Part shown: positions 42,501 through 48,032 of the stretch, piece by piece
How the letters are laid out: every line of letters begins with the position of its first letter
Position numbering within the stretch: the first letter of the stretch is position 1
NCBI GenBank assembly: GCA_008828725.1
Contig: MEHQ01000198.1
Location: 40,289 to 104,288 of the forward strand
From: Saccharina japonica
Lineage: Eukaryota; Sar; Phaeophyceae; Laminariales; Laminariaceae
DNA: 64,000 bases
Direction of reading: 5' to 3'
Made by a program: the position numbers and the translations under genes
The notes under the pieces: model-generated
The model's input: only the letters and a program-made list of their open reading frames with translations
Databases searched by the model: none
What the model was told of the DNA's origin: nothing

Positions 42501-45500
42501 GCCTGCCTGCTACTACCCCCCCCCCCCCCCCCCCGCTCCGCCGCCGATGCTGCTGCCGCCGCAGGTGTTGATCTATGTGTTCGACGTGGAGAGCAGCGAC
42601 GTTCCCGGCGACCTGGAGCGCTATCACGGAGTGCTTGAGGCGGTGGAGGCTAACTCTCCGGACGCGAGGTGATGGTGATGGTGATGGTGATGGCGATGGC
42701 GATGGCGATGGATGACACCTCGTTATAGTTTTGTCTTGTTTGTTGTTGTTGTTGTTGTTGTTGTTGTTGCTGTTGTTGTTGGGTTTTTTTTTGGCGTGTA
42801 CGCCGTTCTGCTTCGTGATACATGTTTTTTTTTTCCCAACCTATACATGCTTTTCGATATGCCGCCTATGCGGAAGTCAGCAACTAACTCTATTACGGGA
42901 GAATGGAGTTATCAGGACCAAATACGCTTATTAATAGTAAAAATACTGTAATATATAGTTTTTGATGTAAGCGATGAGTCCTGAATACTATTATCCCCCG
43001 TACTCGGTGATATGTAGCGTGGTGCGCTGACTGACTATAAGGCAACAGGCAGCCCACTCCCACTCACGCTCCCGCGCTGGTCATATGTTTTCTGTTCCTT
43101 TTGTAGGGTGTTTGTGCTCATCCACAAGATGGACCTGGTGTCGGAGCAACACCGAGAATCGGTCTTCCAAAACCGGAAACAGGTCATCGCGGAGGCGAGC
43201 GGCGGCATCGAGTGCACGTTTTTCAAGACGTCCATCTGGGATGAGACGCTCTACAAAGTGAGGTTTCTATTCATAACCCTTTTTTTAGGGCTGGGCACTG
43301 ACACAGTATGTACTGGCCGTAGTAATCTACTGATTGACCTGGCCAGTATATTCGCCAATAGTTTTTATATCACGTACGCCCAAGAAACACGCCATGCTAT
43401 AGTACGGAAACCCACTGAATGCGTTTCGGGAGGAGAGAGTAGAGATAAGAGACAGTATACTGCTGCAATCCAGTATACTGATTGATTTGACGATCGCTAC
43501 TGACTGAGTCGGCCAGTTCCCAGCCCTACTTGTTTTAGTAGTGCACTGTACAGAAACCTAAGTTTGACTCTAATTCCAAGTGTTTTAACCCACAACAGGA
43601 CTGCAGTCTTGAGCGGGATAAATATATAACCCGATGAATACTATCATGAATAGTTGTAGCGTGCGAACGTGATCCCAACGATAAGGCATTCCTTAGTGGG
43701 TTAACGATAAGGCGCCTGCCTTACAAGGTTAACGATGAGACATGCCTTATTGGACTAACGATAAGACATGCCTTATAAGGCATATGCCTTATTGGAATAA
43801 CGATAAGACATGCCTTATTGGACTAACGATAAGGCATGCCTTACCAGGCATACGCCTTATTGGACTAACGATACGGCATGCCTTGTTGGGTCAACGATAA
43901 TACATGCCTTATTGGGTCAACGATAAGGCGCATGCCTTGTTGGGCCAACGATAAGACATGCCTTATTGGTTCAACGATAAGACATGCCTTATTAATTCAA
44001 CGATAAGGCATGCTTAGTTGGACTAACGATAAGGCATGCCCTATTGGGTCAACGATAAGACATGTCTTATTGAGTCAACGATAAGACAAGCCTGATTGGG
44101 TCATCGATAAGGCACATGCCTTATTGGGCCAATGATAAGACATGCTTTATTGAGTCAACGATAAGGCATGCTTAATTGGACTAACGATAATAAATGTTTT
44201 ATTGGGTCAACGATAAGACATACCTTATTAATTCAACGATAAGGCATGCCTTATTGCATCGACGATAAGGCATGCCTTATTGGGTCAACACTCTTATCAT
44301 GAGTGATTTAGTGTTGTAGAGGGGTGAAACGGGGTGTCCAATAGACTTCACCTCCATTTTGATTGGTCAACCCCTCTACCCCGATCCCACCCGGACCAGA
44401 TCTAAATTTGACACCCTGCTCCCACATAGTAGGTGCAGTAGTATAGGGTTGGGGTTAGGGTTAGGGTTAGCAGAATAGCGTGTGGACTGTAAGTAAGACC
44501 TGCCGTCCATGGACTGTGAATATTTCGGGGGACCATAGTAAACACTAGTAAATAGAACCTACGGTACGCACAAAAACCTATAATATTTACCTATCTTTAC
44601 TAACAACATTTGGTCCTGTTTACCATGCCCCCCCCCCCCCGTGATAGTTGCTCTCCCCTTCAAAATGGTGAGCAGAAAATCGAGGTCCTTTCTACGCACC
44701 GTTTTTCCTCTGTTCGCGGGGTCCCTTAAAAAGGGGCTAACGTCCCTTATACACATACAGTAAAACCCGTAAGTACGCTCGATGGAAGTATCACATGATA
44801 TCACACTCAGCGTGCAAAGATGAGTTTTGGCAATATCCTCGATCTCACAGCTGTTGTTTTCTCTATTTTTATAAATATACCAACGTCCCATATCAGAGAT
44901 GATACCGGTCCCCCAGTCAGTAGTGGGCAAAAATGATGGGCAGAAATTCGAGGTTCCTTTATATGCACCGTTTTCCCTTGTCGCGGGGTCCCTTAACAAG
45001 GGTCTAACGTCCCTTAACAGGGGCTAACGTCCCTTAAAAGAGGTTAACGTCCCTCAAAACGGGCTATCATACCTACTGTGTCGGTATGTGATACGTTGCA
45101 ACCTCTGCTCTGCTGTGTTCCCTCCCATGTTGCGGCAGGCGTGGTCGTCGATCGTGTACTCCCTCATCCCCAACATGGAGGTCCTCGAAAGCCACCTACA
45201 GAATTTCTGCGAGATTTGGTGAGAAAGCGAGGATTTTTTTTTCTTGTTTTCGGTACGTAGCGCCGTTTTTTTCTTTTTCTTTCTCTTTGTGAATTTGCTT
45301 GTTTGTTGGTTCGGTTGGAAAGGTGGTTAGTTGTGTGTGTTTTGCTTGTGTTTTGCTTGTTTGTTTTGTTGTTCTTTGTTAAATTTGGTTTTGTTTTGTT
45401 TTGTGTAGTTTGTGATGGGTTTGTTTGTTTTTTGTGTTTTTTTGTGTCTGTGTTTTGTGTTGTGTTTGGTGTTGCTTTGTTTCAATTCGTGTGTTCTTTC

Positions 45501-48032
45501 GTTTTGTGTGTGGGTTTTTGTGTGGGTTTTGTGTGGTTGTTGGCGTGTCTGTGTGTTTCTTCGTTTTCGTGTTTTGTTTTCTTTTGTTTGGTCCTTCCTT
45601 TATGCGGTTTTATTTTTTGTGTCTGGTTTGTTGGGTTGTTTGTCGGTTGCTTTTTTCAAGTCAGATAGACAGCTATTATTTCTTTACCAACAGATACCTG
45701 GTATATACCTGGTATGTAATACGTACAAGTACAACCCGTAAAATGACATACGGTATTTGTTAACACATCCGTAAACCAAAGTAACACATAAAACAAAGCT
45801 GTGAGATCGAAAAAACCCCTAAAAAGTAATATTTGCAATTTTGGTGGGACACCTGTTACATACTTCGATCGCAGCTTTTACTAGGTCTATTTAACACTCT
45901 CCCTCATGTATGATATTCGTTTTGTGTGTGTGTGTTTGCTCAGCGGAGCGGACGAAGTGGTTCTCTTCGAGCGAGCCACGTTTTTGGTGATAGCCCACGC
46001 TACTGAGGTGCAGCACGAGGACCAGCACCGGTTCGAGAAGATCTCCAACATCGTGAAGCAGTTCAAGCTGAGCGTCAGCAAGACCAGCCTGGAGTTCGAG
46101 GGCATGATGGTCAGTAAAGAGGCGTTATTTGCCAGGGGTGTGTAATACCGGTATATACCGGGTTATCAGTGGTTCTAAAAAATCACAGTGTACCTACAAA
46201 TGGCCAAAAAAATATGGAGGTGTACCTAATTTTAGTGTTTTCCCTTATTTTTAACATTCACGGTAGGTATAGTACGTATCGGTATCATGTCAGCAAGACC
46301 AGCTTGGAGTTTGAGGGCATGCTGGGGAGTGAAGAGGCATATCTAGTACCAGGTGTACCTATAAATGGCTCAAAAGTCGTAAGTGTACCTTTTTTTAGCA
46401 TGTTACCCTTATTTTATCATACACCGGTAGCATACACGCACTAGCATAGTGCCGGCAAGACCAGCCTAAAGTACGATGATTGTGCGATGACCAGTTTCGT
46501 AACGATTCCTTTATGGGCCAAGTTTCCTTTTACCGACGGTGACAGTTGACCAAATCTGCTAATACTTACACCTCGGATGGATAATTATCTACTTGTAGAT
46601 CATCTAGTTCCTCACCTACCGTTGTGAGAAGCTGTGCAAGATCTGCATTAGCACAGATCCCAACCCAGGAAAAGTATGTGCTACGTATAGCAGACAGATT
46701 AAACGGCTCCCACCCGACATGACACCATGAGCTAGATCATACACATCAGGAATGTATCTTCTCCAAAGGATCTAGATCATCAAGTGGGAATAATCTATCT
46801 GATCTATGTGATAATCCTGAGGTAGGAGATCTCTGTTTGGCCCCTTGACTGACGCCCTTCTTGGACTGAATGTGCTACAGTAAATGGTCCCTCTATAGTG
46901 CCGGTATGCGCCAGGCAACAATACCGGCACTATAGCGGCAACCGGCACTACTCCAGACGCTACCACACCGGTGAATCACATATGTGCCAAGCGATTACAC
47001 AGGCACTAAAGCGGGTAACCGGCACTACGTGCTCAACCGGCATTATAAAGCAACCACTACTGTACCGCCGTATACTACAATCAAGGTAACACACACCCCC
47101 TCGGACGAATGTGGTAGTTTTAAGCTGATTTTCTCAACTACGGGAAAGGTGCAAAGGCCAAGCGAGGCATGCGTCTATGGAAGTATCTATATGGAAAGAT
47201 CTCGTCGAGATATGTTTCCATAGCCGTCATTTTCGTTTTCTGTGCCCCCCCCCTGGATTTGGAGAAACTCGGCTCGGAAATTCGCCCCAGGGGGTGTGTT
47301 ATCTTATCACTCAGTGTGTTATCTTATCACCCGGTGTGTTCTCTTATCACCCAGTGTGTTGTCTGATCCCCTGGGTGATGCATGCAGTACTATATAATTG
47401 TACCGGGTAGTACTGTACACGGATATTATGCAAAATTTGAGCTCGCCCGCCGAGCCGGCGCGCGTTCACCACCCGCGCGCCGAGCCCTCTCGTGACCAGC
47501 TCCCGTTCGAGGCGTTGCCGCTGGGGGCGGTGAACGCGATGCCCTATCAGGGCGAACATTTTAGCTCCACTGTTTTTACGTACCCTACCCAACCCCTGAT
47601 CCCGCTCCCTCTCCCGCCACCGCCACTTTCCACAAGGAAAAAAACTCTAGCTTTACGGTATGTATCAGCCACTCGACGGCTAACATGTACCCCACCCCGC
47701 TCCCCGTTACCGCTACCGCCATCCGCACGAAGTGAAAACCCTAGCTATGTACACTGTTTTCATCGGCCAATTGACGGCTAACACGTACCCCACCCTTTAC
47801 CCCACCCTACCACACCCCGCTCCCCGCTCTCGCCACCGCCACCCTCCACCAGGTGAAAAACTCTAGCTTCACGGTATTCATCAGTCACTTGACAGCCAAC
47901 ACGTACATCATGGTGGTGACCACCAGCCCCCTCGTGGAAAAGGCGACGACGGAGCTCAACATCAACGCGGCCAGGAAGCACTTCCAGCGGTTACTAAGCC
48001 AACCGGGCCGGCTGGCCAATGCCCCGGGCTAG
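25351..48032 (+). CDS. RagA: RagA/Gtr1-type GTPase, seven core exons plus one possible cassette exon
   Basis: Rag GTPases form heterodimers on lysosomal or vacuolar membranes and relay amino-acid supply to TORC1. Core exons: 25351-25487, 27328-27433, 42565-42668, 43107-43257, 45139-45218, 45944-46109 and 47853-48032. Joined, they encode 307 residues, close to the usual RagA length of about 313, with no gaps. Visible motifs: G1 [10 protein letters not shown] (P-loop, residues 9-18), G2 region with Thr in [13 protein letters not shown]3 WDCGGQD, G4 HKMD, G5-like [15 protein letters not shown], and the C-terminal roadblock-type domain ([36 protein letters not shown]). The stop is TAG at 48030. 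The ATG at 25351 directly precedes the conserved KKVLLMGKS. Intron 1 is GC-AG. Intron 2 is about 15 kb, and an in-frame 126-nt exon lies near its end. Parts of exons 6 and 7 are duplicated in the intron between them. Confidence 0.95.
25488..27327. other. Rag intron 1
   Basis: 1.84 kb GC-AG intron. Contains a family C-like hairpin near 26810, several TACCTGGTA motifs (26182-26215, 26495, 27133, 27224) and no coding signal. Confidence 0.7.
26810..26890. mobile_element. Family C element
   Basis: TCCGGAAATGTAAGGATTG on the left and TGGTCCTTACATCTCCGGAT on the right are inverted ends, with a loop between. Confidence 0.7.
27328..27433 (+). CDS. RagA: Rag exon 2 (G3, switch II)
   Basis: Acceptor CCAAGCAG|G, donor GTTGAG|GTGTGT (phase 0). 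Encodes [20 protein letters not shown] then [20 protein letters not shown] is the G3 motif. Confidence 0.95.
28180..28420. mobile_element. Family G element
   Basis: Contains GCTATGAGATCGAGGATTTT, TTCGATCGCACGTAAC and GTCCATACTTGG. It is longer than other copies. Confidence 0.6.
28585..28720. repeat. GGGTACCCGG palindromic simple repeat
   Basis: Degenerate tandem ACCCGGGTACC words, GC-rich, in an AT-rich intron. A second such tract is at 29455-29585. Confidence 0.75.
28700..28965. repeat. About 161-bp tandem duplication
   Basis: GGTACCCGGTTAGCAAC, TACCTCCAGAAACCCT and GTAGCTTTGGGG occur at 28708-28803 and again at 28869-28963. Confidence 0.85.
29455..29585. repeat. Second GGGTACCCGG-type tract
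   Basis: Repeated CCGGGTACCCGGTAGACCC-like words abutting the poly(T) end of a SINE1 copy. Confidence 0.7.
29593..29920 (-). mobile_element. SINE1 with tRNA-like head
   Basis: On the minus strand the head (29920 to about 29835) has a pol III A box, TGGTCTAACTGG, and a B box, GGTTCGATTC, spaced as in a tRNA. A body of about 200 bp and an A run (T run on plus) follow. The acceptor stem does not pair, so it is not a working tRNA. Full-length relative at 62441-62775. Confidence 0.8.
30226..30440 (-). mobile_element. SINE1 copy lacking the tRNA head
   Basis: CTCGAGAAGATTTCAGCAC, TTTCTTCCCTCGTCGACTC and the T-rich end match the body of the SINE1 copies. The tRNA part is absent. Confidence 0.7.
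30500..30620. repeat. ATCGAAAT-type degenerate repeat
   Basis: Tandem TATCGAAATATCGAAA words. The same words form another tract at 34335-34435. Confidence 0.75.
30650..30825. mobile_element. Family G element
   Basis: GCTGTGAGCTCGAGGATTTC, ACTTCGATCGCGCGTACT, TGTCCTCATGTAGGATGTAC and AATCTGAGGCTGTAGAATTC. The copy at 34600-34770 is the same in reverse. Confidence 0.8.
30890..30996. mobile_element. Family A element
   Basis: TTACGGAGGACCACAGTAAA and TTTACTATGGTCCTCCGTAA ends, 107 bp. Confidence 0.85.
31548..31590. repeat. (AAC)n run after GTTTAATGTGAAGAC
   Basis: The same leader plus (AAC)n also occurs at 21160-21190, so it probably marks the end of a shared dispersed repeat. Confidence 0.6.
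31591..32324. other. Intron sequence, nothing recognised
   Basis: Only a short duplication, AGGTTGACTCGG near 31985 and 32026, and one TACCAGGTATA motif. Confidence 0.4.
32325..32424. mobile_element. Family A-related element (AGTCAGGACC type)
   Basis: TTACGGGAGAACATAAGTAG and GGGTCTTGATTACAGTGTAA. A diverged subfamily also seen at 39482 and 42891. Confidence 0.6.
32624..32712. mobile_element. Family E element
   Basis: Ends TTAACCCGTTGAGAACTG and TTCTGAATGGGTTAA, with GGGGACAAACTACTTGGAAT inside. Confidence 0.85.
32738..32818. mobile_element. Family C element
   Basis: TACCACACTGGACATTCACA and CCGCCCAGAGTGGTATAAG ends; inner arms AAGGACCGTT and AACGGTCCTT. Confidence 0.8.
33215..33470. repeat. 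About 140-bp tandem duplication
   Basis: GGCCACGGACTTGTTTTTCG with AGCTTGTGATGGTGACATTA recurs as GGCCGCGGGCTTGTTTTTCG with AGTTTGTGATAATGGCATTA. A third trace is near 33980. Confidence 0.75.
33480..33570. repeat. AGC trinucleotide run
   Basis: Imperfect (AGC)n/(AGT) of about 80 bp. Confidence 0.85.
33743..33839. mobile_element. Family E, palindromic subfamily
   Basis: TTAACCCTGATAGGACTGCA to AGTCCTATAAGGGTTAA, about 97 bp and nearly a full palindrome (GTCCCGTTCTGGGGAC, then GTCCCCAAAACGGGAC). Almost identical to 56111-56203. Confidence 0.85.
34015..34198. mobile_element. Family F element
   Basis: Inverted units CTATAGTGCCGGTGTG and ACCGGCACTA recur four times. The right end is CTATAGAGGGACCAC. 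Centre AAGCGATTTCACAGGCACTA. Confidence 0.8.
34335..34440. repeat. ATCGAA/TTCGAT degenerate repeat
   Basis: Tandem CGAAATATCGAACTTTCGAT words of about 100 bp, with inverted symmetry. Confidence 0.75.
34600..34770. mobile_element. Family G element (reverse)
   Basis: Reverse complement of the copy at 30650-30825, including GAATTCTACAGTCTCAGATT and ATATCCTCGATCTCACAGC. Confidence 0.8.
35086..35250. mobile_element. Two family E elements in tandem
   Basis: First copy 35086-35171 (TTAACCCCTTAAGAACTGG to TTCTGAATGGGTTAA). The second follows directly to 35250 (AAGAAATGGTTCCACATATT to CCGAATGGGTTAA). Confidence 0.85.
35251..36214. other. Intron sequence, nothing recognised
   Basis: A GTACTGGTAC duplication at 35320-35355 and an AATATTACAATATTAC-type AT-rich stretch near 35770. 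No coding signal. Confidence 0.4.
36215..36400. mobile_element. Family I element, copy 2
   Basis: Matches 5730-5915 in the same orientation: CAAGAATCTGATAATTAAGA, CCCAGTCTTGCATAAAAATT and ATTCTTGACATCTTTCGCGT. Confidence 0.7.
37045..37150. mobile_element. Family B element
   Basis: GTAATCAGAACCCACGATAT and AAAACCAGGTATCCCCCTAT. The right end is diverged. Confidence 0.6.
37150..37240. mobile_element. Family G fragment
   Basis: CGATCGAAGCATAAGTG, GCAGCTTGCCACTATGAG and GATTTTCGAGGAATTTTC in the reverse family G order. Confidence 0.45.
37468..37800. mobile_element. Cluster of three family E elements
   Basis: Copies at 37468-37556 (good ends), 37557-37650 and about 37728-37800 (degenerate, with TTTGTCCCCAAAAGGGG). 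They lie in succession, possibly by local duplication. Confidence 0.75.
38005..38240 (-). mobile_element. SINE2 copy (best preserved)
   Basis: On the minus strand, starting TTAACTCATTGAAGCTGTCG, through GAGGCGGTTCTTAGCAGG and GCTTGGTGCAAGCAATG, to ACGGCCGTGCACAACATGAG then TACACCCC. The final ~75 bp resemble the LINE 3' end. Confidence 0.8.
38241..38866. other. Intron sequence, nothing recognised
   Basis: Contains a poly-G block at 38525-38540 and CTACCTGGTG at 38640. No coding signal. Confidence 0.4.
38866..38955. mobile_element. Family B element
   Basis: ACAATCAGAACCAACTATGG and CCCATCGTGGGTTCTGATTA inverted ends. Confidence 0.65.
38955..39130. mobile_element. Family L element, copy 2 (inverted relative to 2430)
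   Basis: GTGTGCCAGAGCAATATGAC, AGTGCAATTCCCCAGTCGCG and TATATCGGGATACCGCC match the copy at 2430-2605 in reverse. Confidence 0.8.
39367..39782. mobile_element. Nested or stacked family A elements
   Basis: A complete copy at 39367-39474 is followed by at least three partial copies of the AGTCAGGACC and GGACCATAG subfamilies (39482, 39528, 39605) interleaved to about 39782. They look inserted into one another. Confidence 0.75.
39785..39925. mobile_element. Family H element, partial
   Basis: AACACACCCCACTC, GAGGGCAAACGCCAAGCGAC and CGAAAGCCGCCATTTTT follow the order seen at 5995 and 47085. Confidence 0.6.
39941..40028. mobile_element. Family E element interrupted by SINE1
   Basis: TTAACCCCTCAAGAACTGC to TTTTTCAGTTCTA. 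The expected AATGGGTTAA end is missing and SINE1 begins immediately. Confidence 0.75.
40029..40310 (+). mobile_element. SINE1 with tRNA-like head, plus orientation
   Basis: The head 40029-40110 has TGGGCTAGCAGG (A box) and GAGTTCGAGCCCC (B box). The body AATCAAGGCAAGAACCGTAG and GTGACCCCGGATCTGAGTTA matches the other copies in reverse. It inserted into a family E element. Confidence 0.8.
40720..40974. mobile_element. Family J element
   Basis: Inverted ends AGGGCTGGACACTGGC and CCAGTGCCCAGCCCT, about 250 bp. A second copy in the other orientation lies at 43287-43529. Confidence 0.8.
40979..41080. mobile_element. Family E element (degenerate)
   Basis: TTTTAACCCTTTTAGGAATG, AATTCCAAGTAATTTGTCCC and CGGGACTGCGGTCCTGAAGG. 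Confidence 0.65.
41354..41632. mobile_element. Family F element, multi-unit
   Basis: Seven or more TATAGTGCCGG units, with both ends reading GGTCCCTCTATAG in inverted orientation. The centre is GTGATCGCTTGGCACACAGA. The 157-codon minus-strand frame across it is chance. Confidence 0.85.
42334..42459 (+). CDS. In-frame 42-residue exon inside the Rag gene, not part of the RagA fold
   Basis: A 126-nt stretch with a good acceptor (TTTGTCCATGGTCACAG) and donor (ACG|GTGAGA), phase 0 at both ends, so it can be included or skipped without shifting the Rag frame. It encodes [38 protein letters not shown] and TNVT, which loosely resembles one turn of a leucine-rich-repeat-like module. RagA proteins have nothing between IFRSVE and [10 protein letters not shown], so inclusion would put 42 residues straight after switch II and probably disturb GTP binding. 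It may be a cassette exon, an exon captured from another gene, or part of an unrecognised nested gene. The 105-nt intron that follows is also a multiple of three and stop-free. Confidence 0.6.
42565..42668 (+). CDS. RagA: Rag exon 3
   Basis: Acceptor GCCGCCGCAG|GTGTTG, donor GCGAG|GTGATG at the start of a GATGGT microsatellite. Encodes [20 protein letters not shown] and [14 protein letters not shown] plus two bases. Confidence 0.95.
42665..42712. repeat. GATGGT/GATGGC hexanucleotide run at Rag exon 3 donor
   Basis: Eight copies of a 6-bp unit begin at the splice donor itself. Confidence 0.85.
42728..42785. repeat. (GTT)n run
   Basis: TTG/GTT trinucleotide run of about 50 bp in Rag intron 3, T/G-rich on the sense strand. 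Confidence 0.85.
42891..43002. mobile_element. Family A-related element
   Basis: TTACGGGAGAATGGAGTTAT and TGAATACTATTATCCCCCGT, similar to 32325. Confidence 0.65.
43107..43257 (+). CDS. RagA: Rag exon 4 (G4)
   Basis: Acceptor CCTTTTGTAG|G, donor TACAAA|GTGAGG. Encodes [39 protein letters not shown] and [15 protein letters not shown] is the G4 guanine-specificity motif as found in RagA/B. Confidence 0.95.
43287..43529. mobile_element. Family J element, copy 2 (Rag intron 4)
   Basis: Ends AGGGCTGGGCACTG and CCAGTTCCCAGCCCT. Shares CCAGTATATTCGCCA and CAGTATACTGCTGC with 40720-40974 in reverse. Confidence 0.8.
43535..43622. mobile_element. Family E element (degenerate)
   Basis: CTCTAATTCCAAGTGTTTTA and AGGACTGCAGTCTTGAG. 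Confidence 0.5.
43676..44287. repeat. 26-27 bp palindromic satellite, about 23 copies
   Basis: The unit is roughly CAACGATAAGGCATGCCTTA plus TTGGGT. Each unit contains the perfect palindrome ATAAGGCATGCCTTAT or a variant. It lies in Rag intron 4, just after exon 4 and a family J element. Confidence 0.9.
44449..44471. repeat. Short TTAGGG run
   Basis: GGGTTAGGGTTAGGGTTAG gives three units of the common eukaryotic telomere repeat in an intron. Too short to be a telomere. Confidence 0.7.
44523..44645. mobile_element. Family A element
   Basis: TTTCGGGGGACCATAGTAAA at the left. The right end is TTTACCATG plus a C run and GTGATA. Confidence 0.75.
44655..45065. repeat. Duplicated block with CCCTTAACAGGGGCTAACGT minisatellite
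   Basis: GCAGAAAATCGAGGTCCTT with GCACCGTTTTTCCTCTGTTC at 44672 recurs at 44938. The copy ends in five 20-bp repeats of GGCTAACGTCCCTTAA. A reverse family G piece (44755-44870) lies between the blocks. Confidence 0.75.
44755..44870. mobile_element. Family G fragment (reverse)
   Basis: GTACGCTCGATGGAAGTATC and ATATCCTCGATCTCACAGCT. Confidence 0.65.
45139..45218 (+). CDS. RagA: Rag exon 5
   Basis: Acceptor TTGCGGCAG|GCG, donor ATTTG|GTGAGA. Encodes [26 protein letters not shown] and two bases of Cys. It bridges the GTPase and C-terminal domains. Confidence 0.94.
45240..45660 (+). other. T+G-rich stretch after Rag exon 5 donor
   Basis: About 420 bp with almost no A or C on the sense strand (TTTTGTTTTGTTGTTC-like). 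The three 110-120-codon frames here are artefacts of this composition. Confidence 0.75.
45795..45915. mobile_element. Family G element (degenerate) before Rag exon 6
   Basis: GCTGTGAGATCGAAAAAACC, ACTTCGATCGCAGC and CCCTCATGTATGATATTCG. Confidence 0.55.
45944..46109 (+). CDS. RagA: Rag exon 6
   Basis: Acceptor GTGTTTGCTCAG|C, donor GATG|GTCAGT. Encodes (C)[37 protein letters not shown] and TSLEFEGMM. Its 3' end is duplicated twice downstream in the intron. Confidence 0.95.
46288..46475 (+). pseudogene. Two copies of the 3' end of Rag exon 6 in the intron
   Basis: GTCAGCAAGACCAGCTTGGA to GAGGGCATGCTGGGGAGTGA (46288-46340) copies the exon end and donor side at 46074-46125. A shorter copy, GGCAAGACCAGCCTAAAGTA, follows at 46451. 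The surrounding intron pieces (GTGTACCTA, CCCTTATTTT) are repeated too, so the tandem unit spans the exon-intron junction. Confidence 0.85.
46552..46815. mobile_element. Family D element
   Basis: Third copy: GATAATTATCTACTTGTAG, CAGATCCCAACCCAGGAAAA, ACGGCTCCCACCCGAC and GGATCTAGATCATCAAGTGG. Confidence 0.8.
46886..47062. mobile_element. Family F element
   Basis: GGTCCCTCTATAGTGCCGGT to GGCATTATAAAGCAACCACT. The layout is like 34015-34198, including AAGCGATTACACAGGCACTA. Confidence 0.85.
47085..47305. mobile_element. Family H element, copy 3
   Basis: ACACACCCCCTCGGACGAAT, GCAAAGGCCAAGCGAGGC and CTCGGAAATTCGCCCCAGGG. Confidence 0.7.
47295..47382. repeat. 20-bp tandem repeat, 4-5 copies
   Basis: GTGTGTTATCTTATCACCCA and variants. 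Confidence 0.9.
47590..47795 (+). pseudogene. Two decayed copies of the 5' end of Rag exon 7
   Basis: AAAAACTCTAGCTTTACGGT with CGACGGCTAACATGTACCCC, then GTGAAAACCCTAGCTATGTA with TTGACGGCTAACACGTACCC. Both repeat the real GTGAAAAACTCTAGCTTCAC...GACAGCCAACACGTAC at 47853 and carry the preceding CCGCCACCGCC tract. The AG acceptor is lost (AAGG, GAAG), so they should not be spliced in. Confidence 0.88.
47853..48032 (+). CDS. RagA: Rag exon 7 (C-terminus)
   Basis: Acceptor CACCCTCCACCAG|GTG. Encodes [58 protein letters not shown] and G, stop TAG at 48030-48032. Two decayed copies of its first ~60 bp, with the pyrimidine tract, lie just upstream. Confidence 0.95.
   Translation: MKNSSFTVFISHLTANTYIMVVTTSPLVEKATTELNINAARKHFQRLLSQPGRLANAPG

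Noticed and set aside
43676-44287. CRISPR or integron-type array
   Set aside because: Units of 26 bp directly abut with no unique spacers. It is a satellite.
44449-44471. Internal telomere or former chromosome end
   Set aside because: Only three TTAGGG units with unrelated flanks; chance or telomerase-type repair cannot be separated.
45303-45763. Three overlapping 109-121-codon Val/Phe/Cys-rich frames
   Set aside because: Inside Rag intron 5, in a T/G-only stretch. All three frames are open for compositional reasons.
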